Shown: positions 38,501 through 50,615 of the stretch, one piece after another | Layout of the letters: every line of letters begins with the position of its first letter | Position numbering within the stretch: the stretch's first letter is position 1 | From: Latrodectus hesperus | Lineage: Eukaryota; Arthropoda; Arachnida; Araneae; Theridiidae | NCBI GenBank assembly: GCA_037975125.1 | Contig: CM075857.1 | Coordinates: forward strand, 74,481,345-74,545,344 | Reading direction: 5' to 3' | DNA: 64,000 nt | The notes under the pieces: model-generated | The model's input: the letters and a program-made list of their open reading frames with translations, nothing else | Database searches by the model: none | What the model was told of the DNA's origin: nothing | Position numbers and translations under genes: made by a program

Positions 38501-41500
38501 TATTATTTATTTCTCGCTTTGATCAAACCTGGTACCATCCATTTTTAAGTGCGAGTTTCCGTTATTGTTCTACGATGAACCAAACGTTATTTGACACCAC
38601 AAAGAGAATCACCTAACAGCTGAAAACTGTTATAACAATTTTGCTGTCTAAAATAAATACTTTTCAAGAGAAAATGCTTATAGATAGTAGGCCATATTCA
38701 CATGTCTCTAGAAAAAGAACTATTTAATTTAATAAATAGAGTAAAAGACTATATACTAATATTTATATAACTGTAAGAACTCTCTAGCACTGAATTAAAA
38801 AGAAGTACAAGCAGATAAAAGAAATGTAATAACTATGTCCAATTGTTCAACAAATGGAATATGGGACTTTTCATACTCATTACAATAAACCATTATAAAC
38901 CCAAGGCAATTATAGTCTTGACATCACAGAAAATAGCTGGACATTTAAAAATTACTATATGACCCTTTTGAACATCTAATATATAAATATTTATGATTGA
39001 TTAGTGGACAGACACAACGGAGTATTGTTGGGCTTTTAAATACCTATAATGTAATATTGTCTCCCGAGTAAACTAGACAGCTATATTCACGTGTTACAAT
39101 AGAATAATTTGAGAAGATTTCAATCGCACACTGAAGATGTCTCTGTTCGAAATAAATCCACAGTTCAATTTTAAAAGCAAAACATTTTATTAATAACTTT
39201 GTGTGTGAAGTTTGTCAATAGTGTAGTGTTTTATTTATGAAATTTCTTGGGTAATTTATAAAAATTATTGTGTGTGTGAAGATTCTTGTAACAGCTGTTT
39301 CTATTCATAGATTACCTAATATTTAGCAAATAATTGTAAATTACTTTTCTGTAACTTGGGTCTCGGGTGTAGATATTTGTAATTATGGAATTTACTTGAC
39401 AGCCCTTGTTGTGTTAGATTTTAAGTGCAAAGCAAAACTATACAGTGATGATACAAACCACTATCGTTAAAAAAATTAAGAAAGCATTCATAATGTTAAT
39501 ATTGTGTTTTATTTTTCACTCATAAAATGTTAATATTGTGTCAATTTACCACTCATAGAGTAAGAGAAACACTGTATTTAGAAATACTGTATTTCATTTT
39601 ACTGGTAAAAATATATATAACTGATTATCCTGTCTTCCCGAAAAACTTTTAGATTTTTCAAAAGTGTGTGTTTTAAATTTTTTTTAGTGCCAATACATCA
39701 ATTATCGGTATTTTGTCAATAAGTTGTACTTAAGGTAATTCCAATCTTGTAGTGCAGACAAGGATAATTTTTTTCCGAAAGTAACCATTAAAAGAAATTG
39801 AATTCTTAACTTTATGATTTTAAATCATATTGAAAAATACATATTTCTCATTATATTGATTAATTTTAAATTTTGTTTTGGTTCTATTTTATTTATTACA
39901 ATTCATATTTTTAGTTTTGATCATATAACTGCCTTAAATTGTATTATTTTTGAAAACGAAATTCGAGATTTAAGCCTAATTTAACCCTAATCGTTTATTA
40001 AGATTTCCAAATGTAGGATACCTTTTGGAATTATTTTATTAATGGCTATGAAAAACATTTAATGGCTCTTGCATTAAATGAAACTAAGTTATTATTCGTT
40101 TCAAAAATAGTGTTTTTTCTAATTGTAGCTTTCTATCACAGGAACTCGAACCATTTTTTACACATTTTAAATATTTATAATACATTTAATCTGTTCACAA
40201 AAATAATTTTTAGAAATTTAATTAATTTAATTAATTTAGAAATTTTATTGCAAAGTTCGAAAAACAGATCTTTGTGATGATTTATAAATAAATATCTGAA
40301 ATACATACACGCATCTCAACCCTTGTTCAGTACATTATATCATTATAAGTGATGAATTGGTCTTATCAATTGACATCAGAGCGGATAACACCTTAGTCTG
40401 TATGATTCTTGTATTCTTAATAGTTTCTTGTTGGAAAAATTCTTAACTTTATGATAAATAGTGTAATAGCAATAAATTGTGACTTTATGAAAAATAAACC
40501 CTTACTGAAATAAGTTGAATAATTTTTAAGCAACGCAAGGATTTGAATGAAAGAGAAAGCTAAAAATCCTCAAAGATATATTTCCAAATCTTCCAATATT
40601 TTAATATTCGAAGAATTGTGTCTTTCTCATCTGTAATAAATCAGTTCTGGTATTTTCTTTATAATTAACTAAAACAAATTACCTTATATCTAATATTTAT
40701 TTATCATCAATTAACACACATTAATATACTTACCCAAAACATTTTCATCGCAAATTATTAAAATCTTTATTACATTTTTCTTAACGGCAGCACCAGAGAT
40801 TTTTGCCAGTATTTAGAGCTATTCAAAGAGGAAGTAAAAGGTTTCCTCCCTGAAGGGGTTACTGGTTGTCCTTTAAGGCCTGGTTATTATGGAGGAGATA
40901 ACGTAGAAGTAAAAATTCCAGAAATGGGACCTATTGCACGATTCTTTATTTCGGTAAGTAAGCAGTTAGTATATTTCAACATATGCTACCCATAAAATAA
41001 CGAAATATTACAAAACAAACATAATTCAGAAACTTTATGTTATTTGTAAAAAAAAATGCTATTTTAATGATTGTTTGTTATATTATACAATGCATATTAA
41101 AAATTTAGAAATAATACTTTAAAAATTAAATGTGGATAAAATTGAAAATTTTTTATTTGATTAAAAAAAGTATTTTTAATGATGAGTCGCTACGGAAATA
41201 TATCATGCTTTCTTTTATGAAAATTACTATGATTCGAGGAAATATGTAAATATGGATCTCTACATCTTACGTTAATATTTATTTTGCATACTGTAGATAA
41301 AATTCATATAATTTAGTTATATAAATGAATATTGTGTAGTTCAAAAACACCAAACTAGTCTTTTAAGTTCAGTTCTGAACTCTTGATATAATTTCTTCCA
41401 TTAAGCTGAAAACCATTGGTCTTAAGTATTCCAAACTCTGATGATGGCATTTTACTTCAAGTATTAAAATGAAAGTTCTATGAAGTAAAATATTTTCTTC

Positions 41501-44024
41501 TGAAGATATTATATGGTTACATCATTTTTGTAAATTAAAAGTTGTCGCTGTGTGTATTGAAATTATTCTCCATTTTACTATCATCAAATATCTAGTTCAA
41601 CTTTTCTGAAAAAAAAATATATCCGTCTGGATATCATTGTCATATAAGACTTGACTCAAATTAGGCAATCACAGGAAACTTTAACAGAAATGAAATTAGT
41701 GTGAAAATCTTTATGTTATGTGATGTGAGCAATATAAATTTCTAAGCTGAATTTTTTGTCGTGGCACCAGTGTATTGCTGTCTTTTTTAAAACATTAAAA
41801 AATCCTTCAGACGGCTATTATAAATACGTGATAGATTTTGAAAGCCTTCATAAGAGGATTGAAATCGTTTTTACAATGATAAAATCAATAAATATACTTT
41901 TGTCATAGATATCAAAATTTTGATTTGTAATAAAAAAAAAGAAACTAGTAGATCAAGATAATCAATTTCCTGCGCCATAGATTCCAATAGAAAACATGCA
42001 CCTCGTTTTCGAAGAGAAGTATAATTTGGAAAAATAATAAGATTTACTATCTTTTTCTAACAGTATTTATCATTTACTATTAACTTGATCAAGACGCTAT
42101 TATGTACAATGAATGGTGGTCTCATATAATGGTCAGCCAAAAAATGTTCGAATGGAGTTCAGAAAACTCGAAAACTCCCCTTATTTATGAAGTTATTGAA
42201 TATTAAAATCAGGATTCCTTTCATCCGCATTTCAATGCAGCATATTGGAAAAAGCGTAAACACCTTAATTTTATTCGAGGAAATAACACTTTTATCAAAA
42301 ATCAAGATAGTAAATATTGCCATTTTCTTAAAAAATTATGATGGAATGTAGAAAGATCCAGTGCCGTACATGTTTTTTCCCAAGCACCTGTTTACATATT
42401 GAGGACAATTTTAAAAGAGAGAAAGAACAACATGACTTCAAGTGAACAGAGTTCACGAAACAATTTATTTAAATTTATTATATCGTTTCATTAATTAATT
42501 ATAAATTAATTACATCGTAATCTGTGTAACCCATTTTACGGTAAGCTCATTCACCACAAAATTATGTAAACTAATTTTGCGAGCTGTAATCAAAATTTTG
42601 TAATAAAACATTGGCTATGTTTTAAGTTTGTCAGAGAAAAAATATTTTGATATTTTCTTTCTTCTATTTCATGGGACCGTTTCCTATTCGATTCCAGACA
42701 AAAATTCAATGGACAAACAAAACAATGATCTTATTTATATAGATGATGATAGGCTAAATTTTTAAAATTATGATACTTGAATTAAACATCATTGTTTCAC
42801 ACTATATTTCTATAATCGATCTGTGTAAGCGATTGCTTTTCTAAAAAATATATTTAAGACGAACAATCATAAATTTTTTACTTATTGCAATAGTATTAAA
42901 TGCTTTTCTCAGAATTTTTTATATATTTTTTGTCTCTAACCTTAAATAATTTAATTGAATCAAAATCTTATTTTTTACATTATAATGATAGCTTACGCAC
43001 ATTGTATTTTTAAAAGTTATATCAAAAAATAAAATAAAACTATTTTTCAATAAATTGAAATGTATTTCTTTAAGCACATTATTAAAATACTTAGTGATAA
43101 CATTTCTGATAAACTAAGTATGAGCATAAAAATAAAATATGGGGCAGTCTTGAAGATTCTAAACTTATCAGCAGAAAAACAAAACTGAGAATTTACAATA
43201 CACTCATACTACCTTTGTTGCTATATGCAAGCGTAACCTGGACATAAAATGTTGATATACAGCGAACTCTGGAAACCTTTGAAAGGAAGGTATTAAGAAC
43301 TATCTATGGGCATGTACAGGAACAGGGTTGCTGGTGAACCAGATATAATTTTGAATTGTATAGGCTGTATAAACAGCCCCTGATTACCCAGGTTGTCAGA
43401 AGCAACAGGGTAAGATGGCATGACAATGTCTGGAGAAGCCGGGAAAACAACCCCACTAGAATATCAACGCTTAAGAACCCCGAAGGATCCCGTGCCCGAG
43501 GAAGACCACCAACAAGATGGCTCGTTGACACTGAAAATGACCTCAAGATACTGAAAGTTAGGAACTGGCAAAGTGTCGCTCTGGACAGACTGGGCTGGAA
43601 AAAGCGTGCTGTAGAGGCAGCTAAGACCTGTAATAGGTTGTTACGCTATTAAAGAAGTTTTGAAGATATCGCTAAGTGACTATCTCCTAAAGTCTATTGT
43701 TATTTTTTGGGCGGTAGAGAGAACAACTAATAAATATGAAGTTATTATACATTACAACATATTTGACTCTAACAAATTAACGAAAATTAATGTAAAAATT
43801 GTATAAATTAATGTAAAATTAATGAAAAGTTCAATAATGTAAAATTTATGTAAATGTTCAATGATATTGTTTATCATTTAAAGTACAAAATTCCTAAAGG
43901 CGTTTTTATTATCTCTCATATTAATAAATATTTTATTTTTCAGGGTCAGTACCGAGCTGAACTCGAAATGATAATGGATCAGAAACCTGTGGCATGTTTT
44001 AGAGTTTGGGCCGAAGTGAGATAA
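29485..44024 (+). CDS. GM2A-like: GM2 activator-like ML-domain lipid-binding protein, paralogue B (4 exons)
   Basis: Join 29485-29569, 34061-34280, 40791-40953, 43944-44024; 549 bp, 182 aa. Phases are 1, 2, 0 as in paralogue A. The signal peptide (about 1-20, ending VNA) is followed by EFFRFEEC. Motifs are APDPI (45-49), IPC (92-94), GSC (100-102), FC at 107, GCP (127-129), PGYYGGDN (132-139) and CFRVW (174-178). The six mature cysteines 28, 94, 102, 107, 128 and 174 match paralogue A. Sequons are N38 and N54; the third site of A is absent. The frame is open throughout, so the gene looks functional. Predicted role is binding or transfer of a lipid in the lysosome or outside the cell. It starts 11.3 kb after A ends, in the same direction. 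Introns carry SINEs, a MITE, a Tc1 remnant and an RTE fragment. Confidence 0.93.
30298..30595 (-). mobile_element. tRNA-derived SINE in intron 1 of gene B
   Basis: On the minus strand it starts CACCGACTGATGGCTGAGTG (box A region), carries GGGAATCGAATCCC (box B, 30528-30541) and then CAGGCATGGATGTTACTTTT. GC content is far above the flanks. Shares the GGCATGGATGT segment with the SINEs at 22261, 36312 and 51665. Possible short target duplication AAAGATT. Confidence 0.72.
31727..32122 (-). mobile_element. tRNA-derived SINE, CTTGTCCAAG-tail group, in intron 1 of gene B
   Basis: Flanked by TACAATG[A/G]AAGTT at 31714-31726 and 32123-32135 (one mismatch in 13). On the minus strand the head reads AGGACCGTAGTAGCCAAATGG and has a worn box B (GGAGTTCGATTCC). 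The 3' part carries CACCTTCATGGTGCTCTGGT and GCGAGCTTGGCTTGTCCAAG, then GTCATAAGTAAC. This tail is shared with 54911-55278 and 60271-60663. Confidence 0.82.
33279..33832. mobile_element. MITE with long terminal inverted repeats in intron 1 of gene B
   Basis: The left end CAGGGTGATTTTTTTAAAGT and the complement of the right end CATGGTGATCTTTTTTAAAG start inverted repeats of about 130 bp with scattered differences. TA lies at both outer edges (33277-33278, 33833-33834). The central 280 bp has no coding frame. Size and TA target suggest a non-autonomous Tc1/mariner-type element. Confidence 0.85.
34061..34280 (+). CDS. GM2A-like: Gene B exon 2: APDPI strand to IPC..G..GS
   Basis: The acceptor is TTTAATGCAG and the donor TG|GTGAGT. 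A|CA gives Thr29, then KGDQPPVTNVSEF. It is one codon longer than in A and two longer than in C, the difference lying just after the first cysteine. Reading past the donor gives a false GSW ending; the true residue is Cys102, completed by exon 3. Confidence 0.92.
35050..35720 (+). pseudogene. Tc1-like transposase remnant in intron 2 of gene B
   Basis: The frame at 35080-35325 reads SSQQISAGIMWRELKKTRIH, SEDWKLVMWFDESRF, matching the Tc1 linker and first catalytic Asp (DESRF). After a break, DNNATLYHGRSVQN near 35555-35600 matches the second-Asp motif (DNAxxHxxxxVQ). A patch near 35640-35690 recalls the SPDLN..E.LW motif. Several stops and shifts; no terminal repeats recognised. Confidence 0.72.
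36312..36592 (-). mobile_element. tRNA-derived SINE in intron 2 of gene B
   Basis: Flanked by CATTATT[T/C]CTA at 36301-36311 and 36593-36603. Minus strand: GACCGCCCAACCTGTCTAGT and GGTTAGCGTGCC (box A), GGTTTGAATCCCG (box B), GGGCATGGATGTACTTTC, ending in ACGACAACAACAAC. Complete, with tail and target duplication. Confidence 0.82.
40791..40953 (+). CDS. GM2A-like: Gene B exon 3: cysteine-rich lid region and YGGD motif
   Basis: The acceptor is TTAACGGCAG and the donor TCG|GTAAGT. It encodes C|TRDFCQYLELFKEEV, then GVTGCPLRPGYYGGDN and PEMGPIARFFIS. It is one codon shorter than exon 3 of A and C, in the loop before GCP. Stops in the flanks keep it out of simple ORF listings. Confidence 0.92.
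43158..43659 (+). mobile_element. 5'-truncated RTE/BovB-type LINE fragment in intron 3 of gene B
   Basis: The frame reads DSKLISRKTKLRIYNTLILP, LLLYASVTWT, FERKVLRTIYGHVQEQG, then RVRWHDNV, GRPPTRWLVD and LKILKVRNWQSVALDRLGWK to a stop. This is the C-terminal end of an RTE-type reverse transcriptase. Two in-frame stops (after TWT, and at the W*TRYN site) show it is dead. TTGAAGAT flanks both ends (43150-43157, 43660-43667). The 98-aa ORF 43356-43652 is part of it. Confidence 0.82.
43944..44024 (+). CDS. GM2A-like: Gene B exon 4: C-terminal strands and stop
   Basis: The acceptor is TTTATTTTTCAG. It encodes GQYRAELEMIMD, QKPVACFRVWAEVR and TAA, in phase 0. It lies 284 bp after the 3' end of an inserted RTE fragment. 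Confidence 0.92.
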   Translation, partial: GQYRAELEMIMDQKPVACFRVWAEVR

Positions 44025-44078
44025 AAAACTGGCATGGAAGAATTCAGAATTACTTAATGATTATAAACTGAAAGATAA

Positions 44079-44107
44079 AATAAAAAATAAAAGGTTTTAA
44101 TAATAAA
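44079..44107 (+). terminator. Candidate polyadenylation signals, gene B
   Basis: Three AATAAA hexamers (44079, 44086, 44102) start 55-78 bp after the stop of gene B. Confidence 0.5.
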
Positions 44108-44460
44108 ATATTCATAGTGATCAATAAAACATTAAAACACATAGCAAGACAAAAAAAAAAGAAAAAATCCTGAAATCAAATTTTCTAAGGTGATTTGTTT
44201 TAAATATATTGTGACTCAAACAAAACATATTTTTTAAAGCATGTGAGACGAATGAGCTAGATTAAGCGATATGATTGAAAGAGTGAATAATTTATAGGTA
44301 ACATACAAATCGTTTCACAGTAATATTTCAGAAAAAAATTCTCTTCCTTTAATTCTTTTATAAGTAAATATTATTTAACAAAAACAAATTTGGAATAAAG
44401 AACAGTGCATTTTAAAAATGGTATTAATTACATTATTTAAAATAAACCTATATCTGTCAT

Positions 44461-44650
44461 TTCTGATAAAATAACTTTGCGCATAAAAATAAAAAAAAGC
44501 AATTTTGCAGAATATCGCTAGGTGATTATCTCCTAAGGTTTACTGTTAATTTTTTTGGCGGTAGAGAGAACAACTAATAAATATGAAATTGTTATAAGTT
44601 AAAATATATTTTAATCTAATAAATTAATGAAAATTTATTAAATAAATAAA
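44461..44650 (+). repeat. Diverged copy of the DNA flanking the RTE insertion
   Basis: TTTCTGATAAA...GCATAAAAATAAAA followed by ATATCGCTAGGTGATTATCT and GGCGGTAGAGAGAACAACTA matches 43101-43140 joined to 43668-43800, but without the 0.5-kb RTE fragment between. It therefore looks like an uninterrupted copy of the same segment, either an older repeat family or a local duplication spanning exon 4 of gene B. Confidence 0.65.
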
Positions 44651-45903
44651 GATGATCAAAAGTATCAAAATTAGCGCACTTTAGTAGCATCTTTTTCCTA
44701 AGACTAATTTAATTTATTAAAAATCTCTTTTCTTCGAATCATAAGGAATATTACTTTGTGATTTATTTTATGTATCCTTAAATTAAAAACCAGTTTTAAA
44801 TTAAAAAAAATTTTATTATTCGAGTGAAATTAGTGAAATAACATATATTAAATATGAATTTTAAGATTTCTGCTATTTATCGCTATTCCTCTATTTATCG
44901 TCTCTCTTTGACAGTCTATAACATAAAAAGATATTTGGGCATGGTTTTTAGGGTGTTTATCATTTTCAATTCTCCTTCAAATCACTAAAGATAGTGTATT
45001 ATCAAATTTAAATATGATATTTGGGTTTATTTAGATGCACGGTAAAAAGATTTTATATTTGACAACACAGTTCTGCTCAATTAAAGTTTCTTTATGTTTA
45101 CTTTTTTAGACTTTTAAATTTGTATCTTATCTATTAAAACAACACTGGAATTCAGATTAATGCAATTTTATTTTCTAGCATCATATATAAAAATGTTTCA
45201 TTACATAAAATCCTAATTATTGCTGATGAAATGAAAATTATAGCTTTAGTAGCTGGCTTGAAAATTGTTCTATTGAAGTCCTATTTAAGAATATTTATAA
45301 TTACTAAAATTCAAATATACTAAAAAATAAAAATAAATAGTTATCGTATTTAACTTTCAGATTTTTATTAGTTAAGAAATATTGTAGTGTCAAACAATTA
45401 ACTTAATTTACAATGTAAAATTTAAGAATTATAAATAATAAATATTGTGCGTAAATTTTCTCGCTTTATACAAGACAGAGATGATGTTTTCATGTTTTTA
45501 AAACATAAATTGGCAGTTGTTAATGATTAATGTTAAGGCCTTCAACTCGACAATTTAGAAGGGGGGGGGGCTACAGTGCCTACTACGGTACTGGTTAGTC
45601 ATATCGTGATTAGTAATGTACTTTAAACTATAGGTATATTTCCAATTAGTTATTGTACACAAAAAGTGATTACAAAAAGATAAAGAAATCGAATGGCGCT
45701 TTTAAGAATTTCAAATTTTATCAACCGAGTAATAAAAGTATCTTATTTTTACTAACCGGTTGATAAAATTTAAAATTATAGTTAAATACTGGTTGATTAA
45801 TTATGAAAAGGTATTTTATTTTTCATGTTTTCCGTAGAAAATTTTCAAGTCTTTCAGATATAAATTTTTAAACCTCAATCCTGAAATTGACGAAATTATT
45901 ATA

Positions 45904-46331
45904 CAGAGTGTGATCGGTTAAGGAACATAATCCGTTACAAGACTATGTTCGCTATCCGAATTGTTCGTTAACTGATCATCGATTTACCACAAATTTTTTT
46001 GTGAAATTGATTAATTCGTTCTGGAGACTCTAAATATTAAATAATGGCCTACTTTGGTTATAAATATTCTATAGGAAAATTTTTTTCCCAAATTGAACAA
46101 TGAAGTTTAATAAGAAAAACATAATTCAAGAGAGAGGAAAAACGAATTTTGGTTCGTTGGGTTTGGCAATCCTGCCCGTCATGCTCCGAGATCCGAGAAG
46201 TGTTCGTTAGAATTGGTTTTAGTTCATTATCCGAATATGTGTTCGTTATCCGAACACAAAAATCTTTCTTGAAAGTGTTTGTTGTCTGATTTGTTCGCAG
46301 ACCGAACTGTTCGTTAACCGATCACCCGCTG
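45904..46331. mobile_element. Pogo/Tigger-type MITE
   Basis: The left end CAGAGTGTGATCGGTTAAGG and the right end, read inward, CAGCGGGTGATCGGTTAACG are inverted repeats of about 24 bp, with TA outside both (45902-45903, 46332-46333). The motif GTTCGTTATCCGAA recurs inside both halves. 428 bp, no coding frame. Confidence 0.8.
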
Positions 46332-46702
46332 TATACGTAATTACAAATTATCAGGATAATATCAATGGAAATTGGCATGCGTCTTTACAATTGATAAAGA
46401 TCATCTATTTCGTTATTTTTTCTCAAATCAGTTAAGATTTAATAATTAAGTACAATGTGGATTTTTCAAAATTCTATTAAGATATATACAGGGATAAAAC
46501 CCATTTTAAAAACCTCTAGTCTAATTACCTCTCCATACCAGTCTTACAATTTTATAATATTTATTACCAAATTTTACTCATTAAAATACTTTTTCTATTT
46601 TATCAGCTTTTATGTAACTTTGAATTGCAAGCTGCGCTTATATTATAAATCGCTTAAAATTTATATTAAAAGTTAAATTTTTTATACTAAAATAAGCCAC
46701 AT

Positions 46703-47520
46703 CTTCTTCTTCTTAAAATTGAGTTTGTATGTCATTGGGCACCTCTGCTTTTATCAGCATTTTGTACCATTAACTCCAAACCCAATGTTTCCTAGTTCCA
46801 GTTGCTCGGGTCACCCACTTTACTAATAAAGTCCGATAACCCTTTAATGGAGTCTAGGTGTAACTCTCTAGTATGGATGAAGCCTAAAGAAGTTAATTTA
46901 GGGAGGGCAAGAGCCTCACATTCGTAAATGACATGCTCTGCCGTTTCCTCTTGCATATGACATTTCCAGCAGATAAGGTCTTGCTGAAATAGTCCCATCT
47001 GGTCAGAAAGTCAGTCATGCTAGGAATAACGTTCTGACTTTCACCAGAAGAAGATGGTTTAGAGGTCATTTCTACCTCAAGTGAAGGATTCATTACTGCC
47101 CCTTTACAAGATTGCCTCTGAGTTCCCTTGTCTTTTTCAGCAAGGTCTACTTTAGAGGCTTCACCTGCAAATGCAGAAAGGTTTGTTACTTCTTGTGTCT
47201 TTTCAGCCACAAGATAACAATTAAAAAGCTCAGGTAATATAAGTCCACCCAGCATTGCCTAAGTTACTGGGCAAGGCAAATTACTCTAGAAGTTCGCCAA
47301 GCAACTAGAGGCTCCGTTAAGACACCAATACCGCGGTGCTAATCAGCCCTAGGCACGGATCGCATAACACCAGGGTTTACGGGAGCTGGTTCGCGGCCTC
47401 TGATTCTATATTCAAGGCTATCCTGTCATTCCTACAGGACATTCGGCTATCAACCACTTGCCGATGCGCCTGGTGGCTGTGCTCAAGCCCCAGGAAGGTA
47501 CACGTACCCCTGGTTCCAGG
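46703..47520 (-). mobile_element. Internally deleted LINE copy with perfect TSD
   Basis: A 13-bp perfect duplication, AAATAAGCCACAT, flanks the unit (46690-46702, 47521-47533). On the minus strand it ends in AAGAAGAAGAAG at 46703-46714. Just before that, a frame ending at about 46795 encodes CWKCHMQEETAEHVIYEC, a C-x2-C-x8-H-x4-C knuckle, then KGLSDFISKVG. This is the C-terminal signature of Jockey/I-type LINE ORF2 proteins. The 5' half has no reverse transcriptase domain, so most of ORF2 is missing although both ends are present. Confidence 0.75.
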
Positions 47521-48076
47521 AAATAAGCCACATAATATTTTTAAAAGCGAACTCAGTAATCTTAAGGACCTTTTCCAAACAGAACAGTACAAATGTAAAT
47601 ATTTCATTCCAGTTCAATAATTTATCAATCAATCAATCAATCTGACTCTCAAAAATTAAAAGGAAGAAAATTCATCAAGTTTCCTTTAGAGAAAAATTTA
47701 GCAATTGCTTTCTTTGCAATTTTTCCATATTCTGTTGGATACGATAGAATAAATCACGCTTTAGCATAGTATTTTAAAATAAAAAGTGTTGATATCTATA
47801 AATCTAAGAAAGTAGTCTTTGATTATTATTTTTTTATATATACGTTTGAACAATGTCAGTGATAATGTTGATTTCCTCGTTTTATCAGTTTTTAATATTT
47901 CCATTAAATTACACATCCTAAAAGATAAACAGTTCATAATATTTAAAGCGCTTAGCAGATAATGAAATAAATATTTTATTATACTTTGCGAATAGGTCCT
48001 TGATTTTATTCAGTTACGAAACTTAAAATAAGGATTATGTTTTGATTTAAATATTAAAATTTTTTCAAATGAAAAC

Positions 48077-48079
<3 letters not shown>

Positions 48080-48123
<44 letters not shown>
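48080..48123. repeat. (TA)n microsatellite
   Basis: About 22 TA dinucleotides broken by one G. Confidence 0.95.
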
Positions 48124-50615
48124 CTATTTTATATATTTGATAGTGCCTTCAAAAGCATAATAATGAAAAACATCAAGTTAAAAAATTAAAAATGAAATAT
48201 CAACAACCAAAATTAAAAAAATTAAATCTCAGATTAGTTAGAAATGTCTCTAGTTTAAATGTACCAGTTACTTTCTAAATTAAAATTTGAGTATTTTATA
48301 AGAGAAATATAGTGTCGTTAGAGGTTCCAATCAATATTTATGCATCTTAATATTAATAGATTTGATGGTTTAATTATTTGTGAAGCATAAAATACATTAC
48401 ATAAGACATTTAATTTGGAAGAATAAAACACTTTAACAATATGGAAGAATAAAACAGTAAGTATTGTGTTTTATAAGAAAATATTCAAATGATAATATTA
48501 TGGAAACCATTTATATGTTACTTCAATATATTCTCTAAACTTCTCGTGAAAATTTATATTATATTATATAAAATAATTTATTCATGTTGAAGTATATTTT
48601 AATACAAAATAACAACTTTTATAATAACTAGAGCTTTTTATAAATCTTTTAACGCATTTGTTCAATTACAAATTTATTAGCTTATAAATAAATTAACTAT
48701 ATAAAATCAAACAAAATTACTATAAGTCATTGAAATACATAAAACACACACGTTTGCTTTTATATAATTTTTTTAAAACAGGCATACATTACTACTCGGA
48801 AAACAATTTTTAAATAGCTCTATGAATTGTTTATTGTAATTTTGTTCAAATACATCGTTTTGTTAAGTTAAAAACTGTTTGGAATAAAACGCATCTATTA
48901 ATTACTCCAGAAATATTTTTCCATAGTATTTCAAAAAACTTCCCTTTTCCTTTGAATCATTTAGACATGTAATAATAAATATTTTTACATAGGTCTTTTG
49001 TAATATTATACGGTATTTATTTTGGTGCTTATGTATTTTTCTACTTTTATGTAAAATTGAGAAATACAAAGTTGTAAAAGTAAAATACAAAGTAAAAGAG
49101 AATATCAGCAAGCACTTTCACTTTTCTTTTACGGGAATTACACATTATTATTACTTATCCTTTCCGTGAAACAATACACTTTAGATATCATGCAATCAGT
49201 TTCTTTTGACGTCCGCGATGAAGGTGCCTGTGTACTTCAGATTTACATTACTTGCTTGCTTAATTTTTTCATCTGACAGGAACTGATAAGCATACCACAC
49301 ATTACCCAAAAAATGTACGTAAGGTTCTTTAATGTTACCATATGAGAAATGCATAGAATTTGAATAGAAATTCAAGGAATAATTTTAAGTATTGTTCTTT
49401 CCTTAAGAGATAAGTATTTTATTAATATATGAATACTCTTAGAGAGCATTCGTAATGTTACGGAATAAAGTTTGCGATTATCTATATTATTGTGGAATAT
49501 TATCAAAAAAGTGATCAAAAGCAAATAGGAAGCTGAAGTCTGAAGACAAAGATGTTTAAATGATATTAGACAAATTTTTTTTGAAGTCATTGAATCGGAA
49601 TAAATTAAATTAGTGTAAAATAAAAGCATTATTTTTCAACAAAAATATAGTATTCAAAGATATATAAATCTGTTATTACCATCGAGCAAGTACAGATTAA
49701 AAAGTATTTCAATAGGATTCAAGTTATAGTTTTAATGAATAAACTGCACAAATATTGATCTTCAAATGTGTATTATTCAAAACGGAATTTATTATTTTCT
49801 TTTTTCTAATTTCTTTCAAAACAGATTACAAATTCAGATAATGTCTCAAAAATTCAAAATCTGGATTATCTATTGCCGAATGTAAAACACATCTTATTAA
49901 TAAATGCTAAAAAAAATTCCGGCCTAAATGTTAATTGCATTTTCACGAACTTTTAATGCAGAGTTGTATACGTCAAATTTCTTAAAACATTTAATTTATT
50001 TTCTTTTGAATATTTTAATAAGAATTTTTGAACAATTCTTTGTGTGCAAATAAAGAAATGAAATTGAGACACTTGTAACCGACATTTCGGATGCAAACTC
50101 CTTATATTCTATTATCAATAATTTAAATTTAGTATAAATTAAGTCATTTTTTATCAAAAGATATTTCATCAATTGAATGTAATATTACTAAAATTATTTA
50201 TAATCTCACTTCTCTTTCCCAGCGTCTCTGCAATAAGAATGTGAAATGCAACAAATGTCAAATATTAATGTAGGCTTTGGATATTTCATTTCTAAATCCA
50301 CTGCTTTATTACAGTGAACTCAAAAAGTATTATTAAATTAATTTTCCATAAAAGTTTTAACAATTATATGAGCACACTTAATTATAGATCGAATATGATT
50401 TTTGCTAACTTATTTTCGAAATGCAACGTTATTTTTCAATAATAACAATTTCAATGTGATTTTAATTTAAAACTATGTGTGAATTATTCTTATTTATTCT
50501 AAAATTTTCTGAATTTAATTTTCTAAACCCCCATTTTACTTTCATTTTACTAATTTTTACCATTAATCACTAATTATTGATGGCCGAATTATCCTACACA
50601 CGAATTATCCTAATT

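Noticed and set aside
43304..43546. 80-aa minus-strand ORF
   Set aside because: Antisense shadow of the RTE reverse-transcriptase fragment.
45563..45572. Run of ten G as a G-quadruplex or recombination signal
   Set aside because: A single homopolymer with no further G-runs nearby; length may also be a sequencing artefact.
47336..47620. 94-aa + strand ORF
   Set aside because: Runs from inside the deleted LINE across its target duplication into flanking DNA, so it cannot be one old gene.
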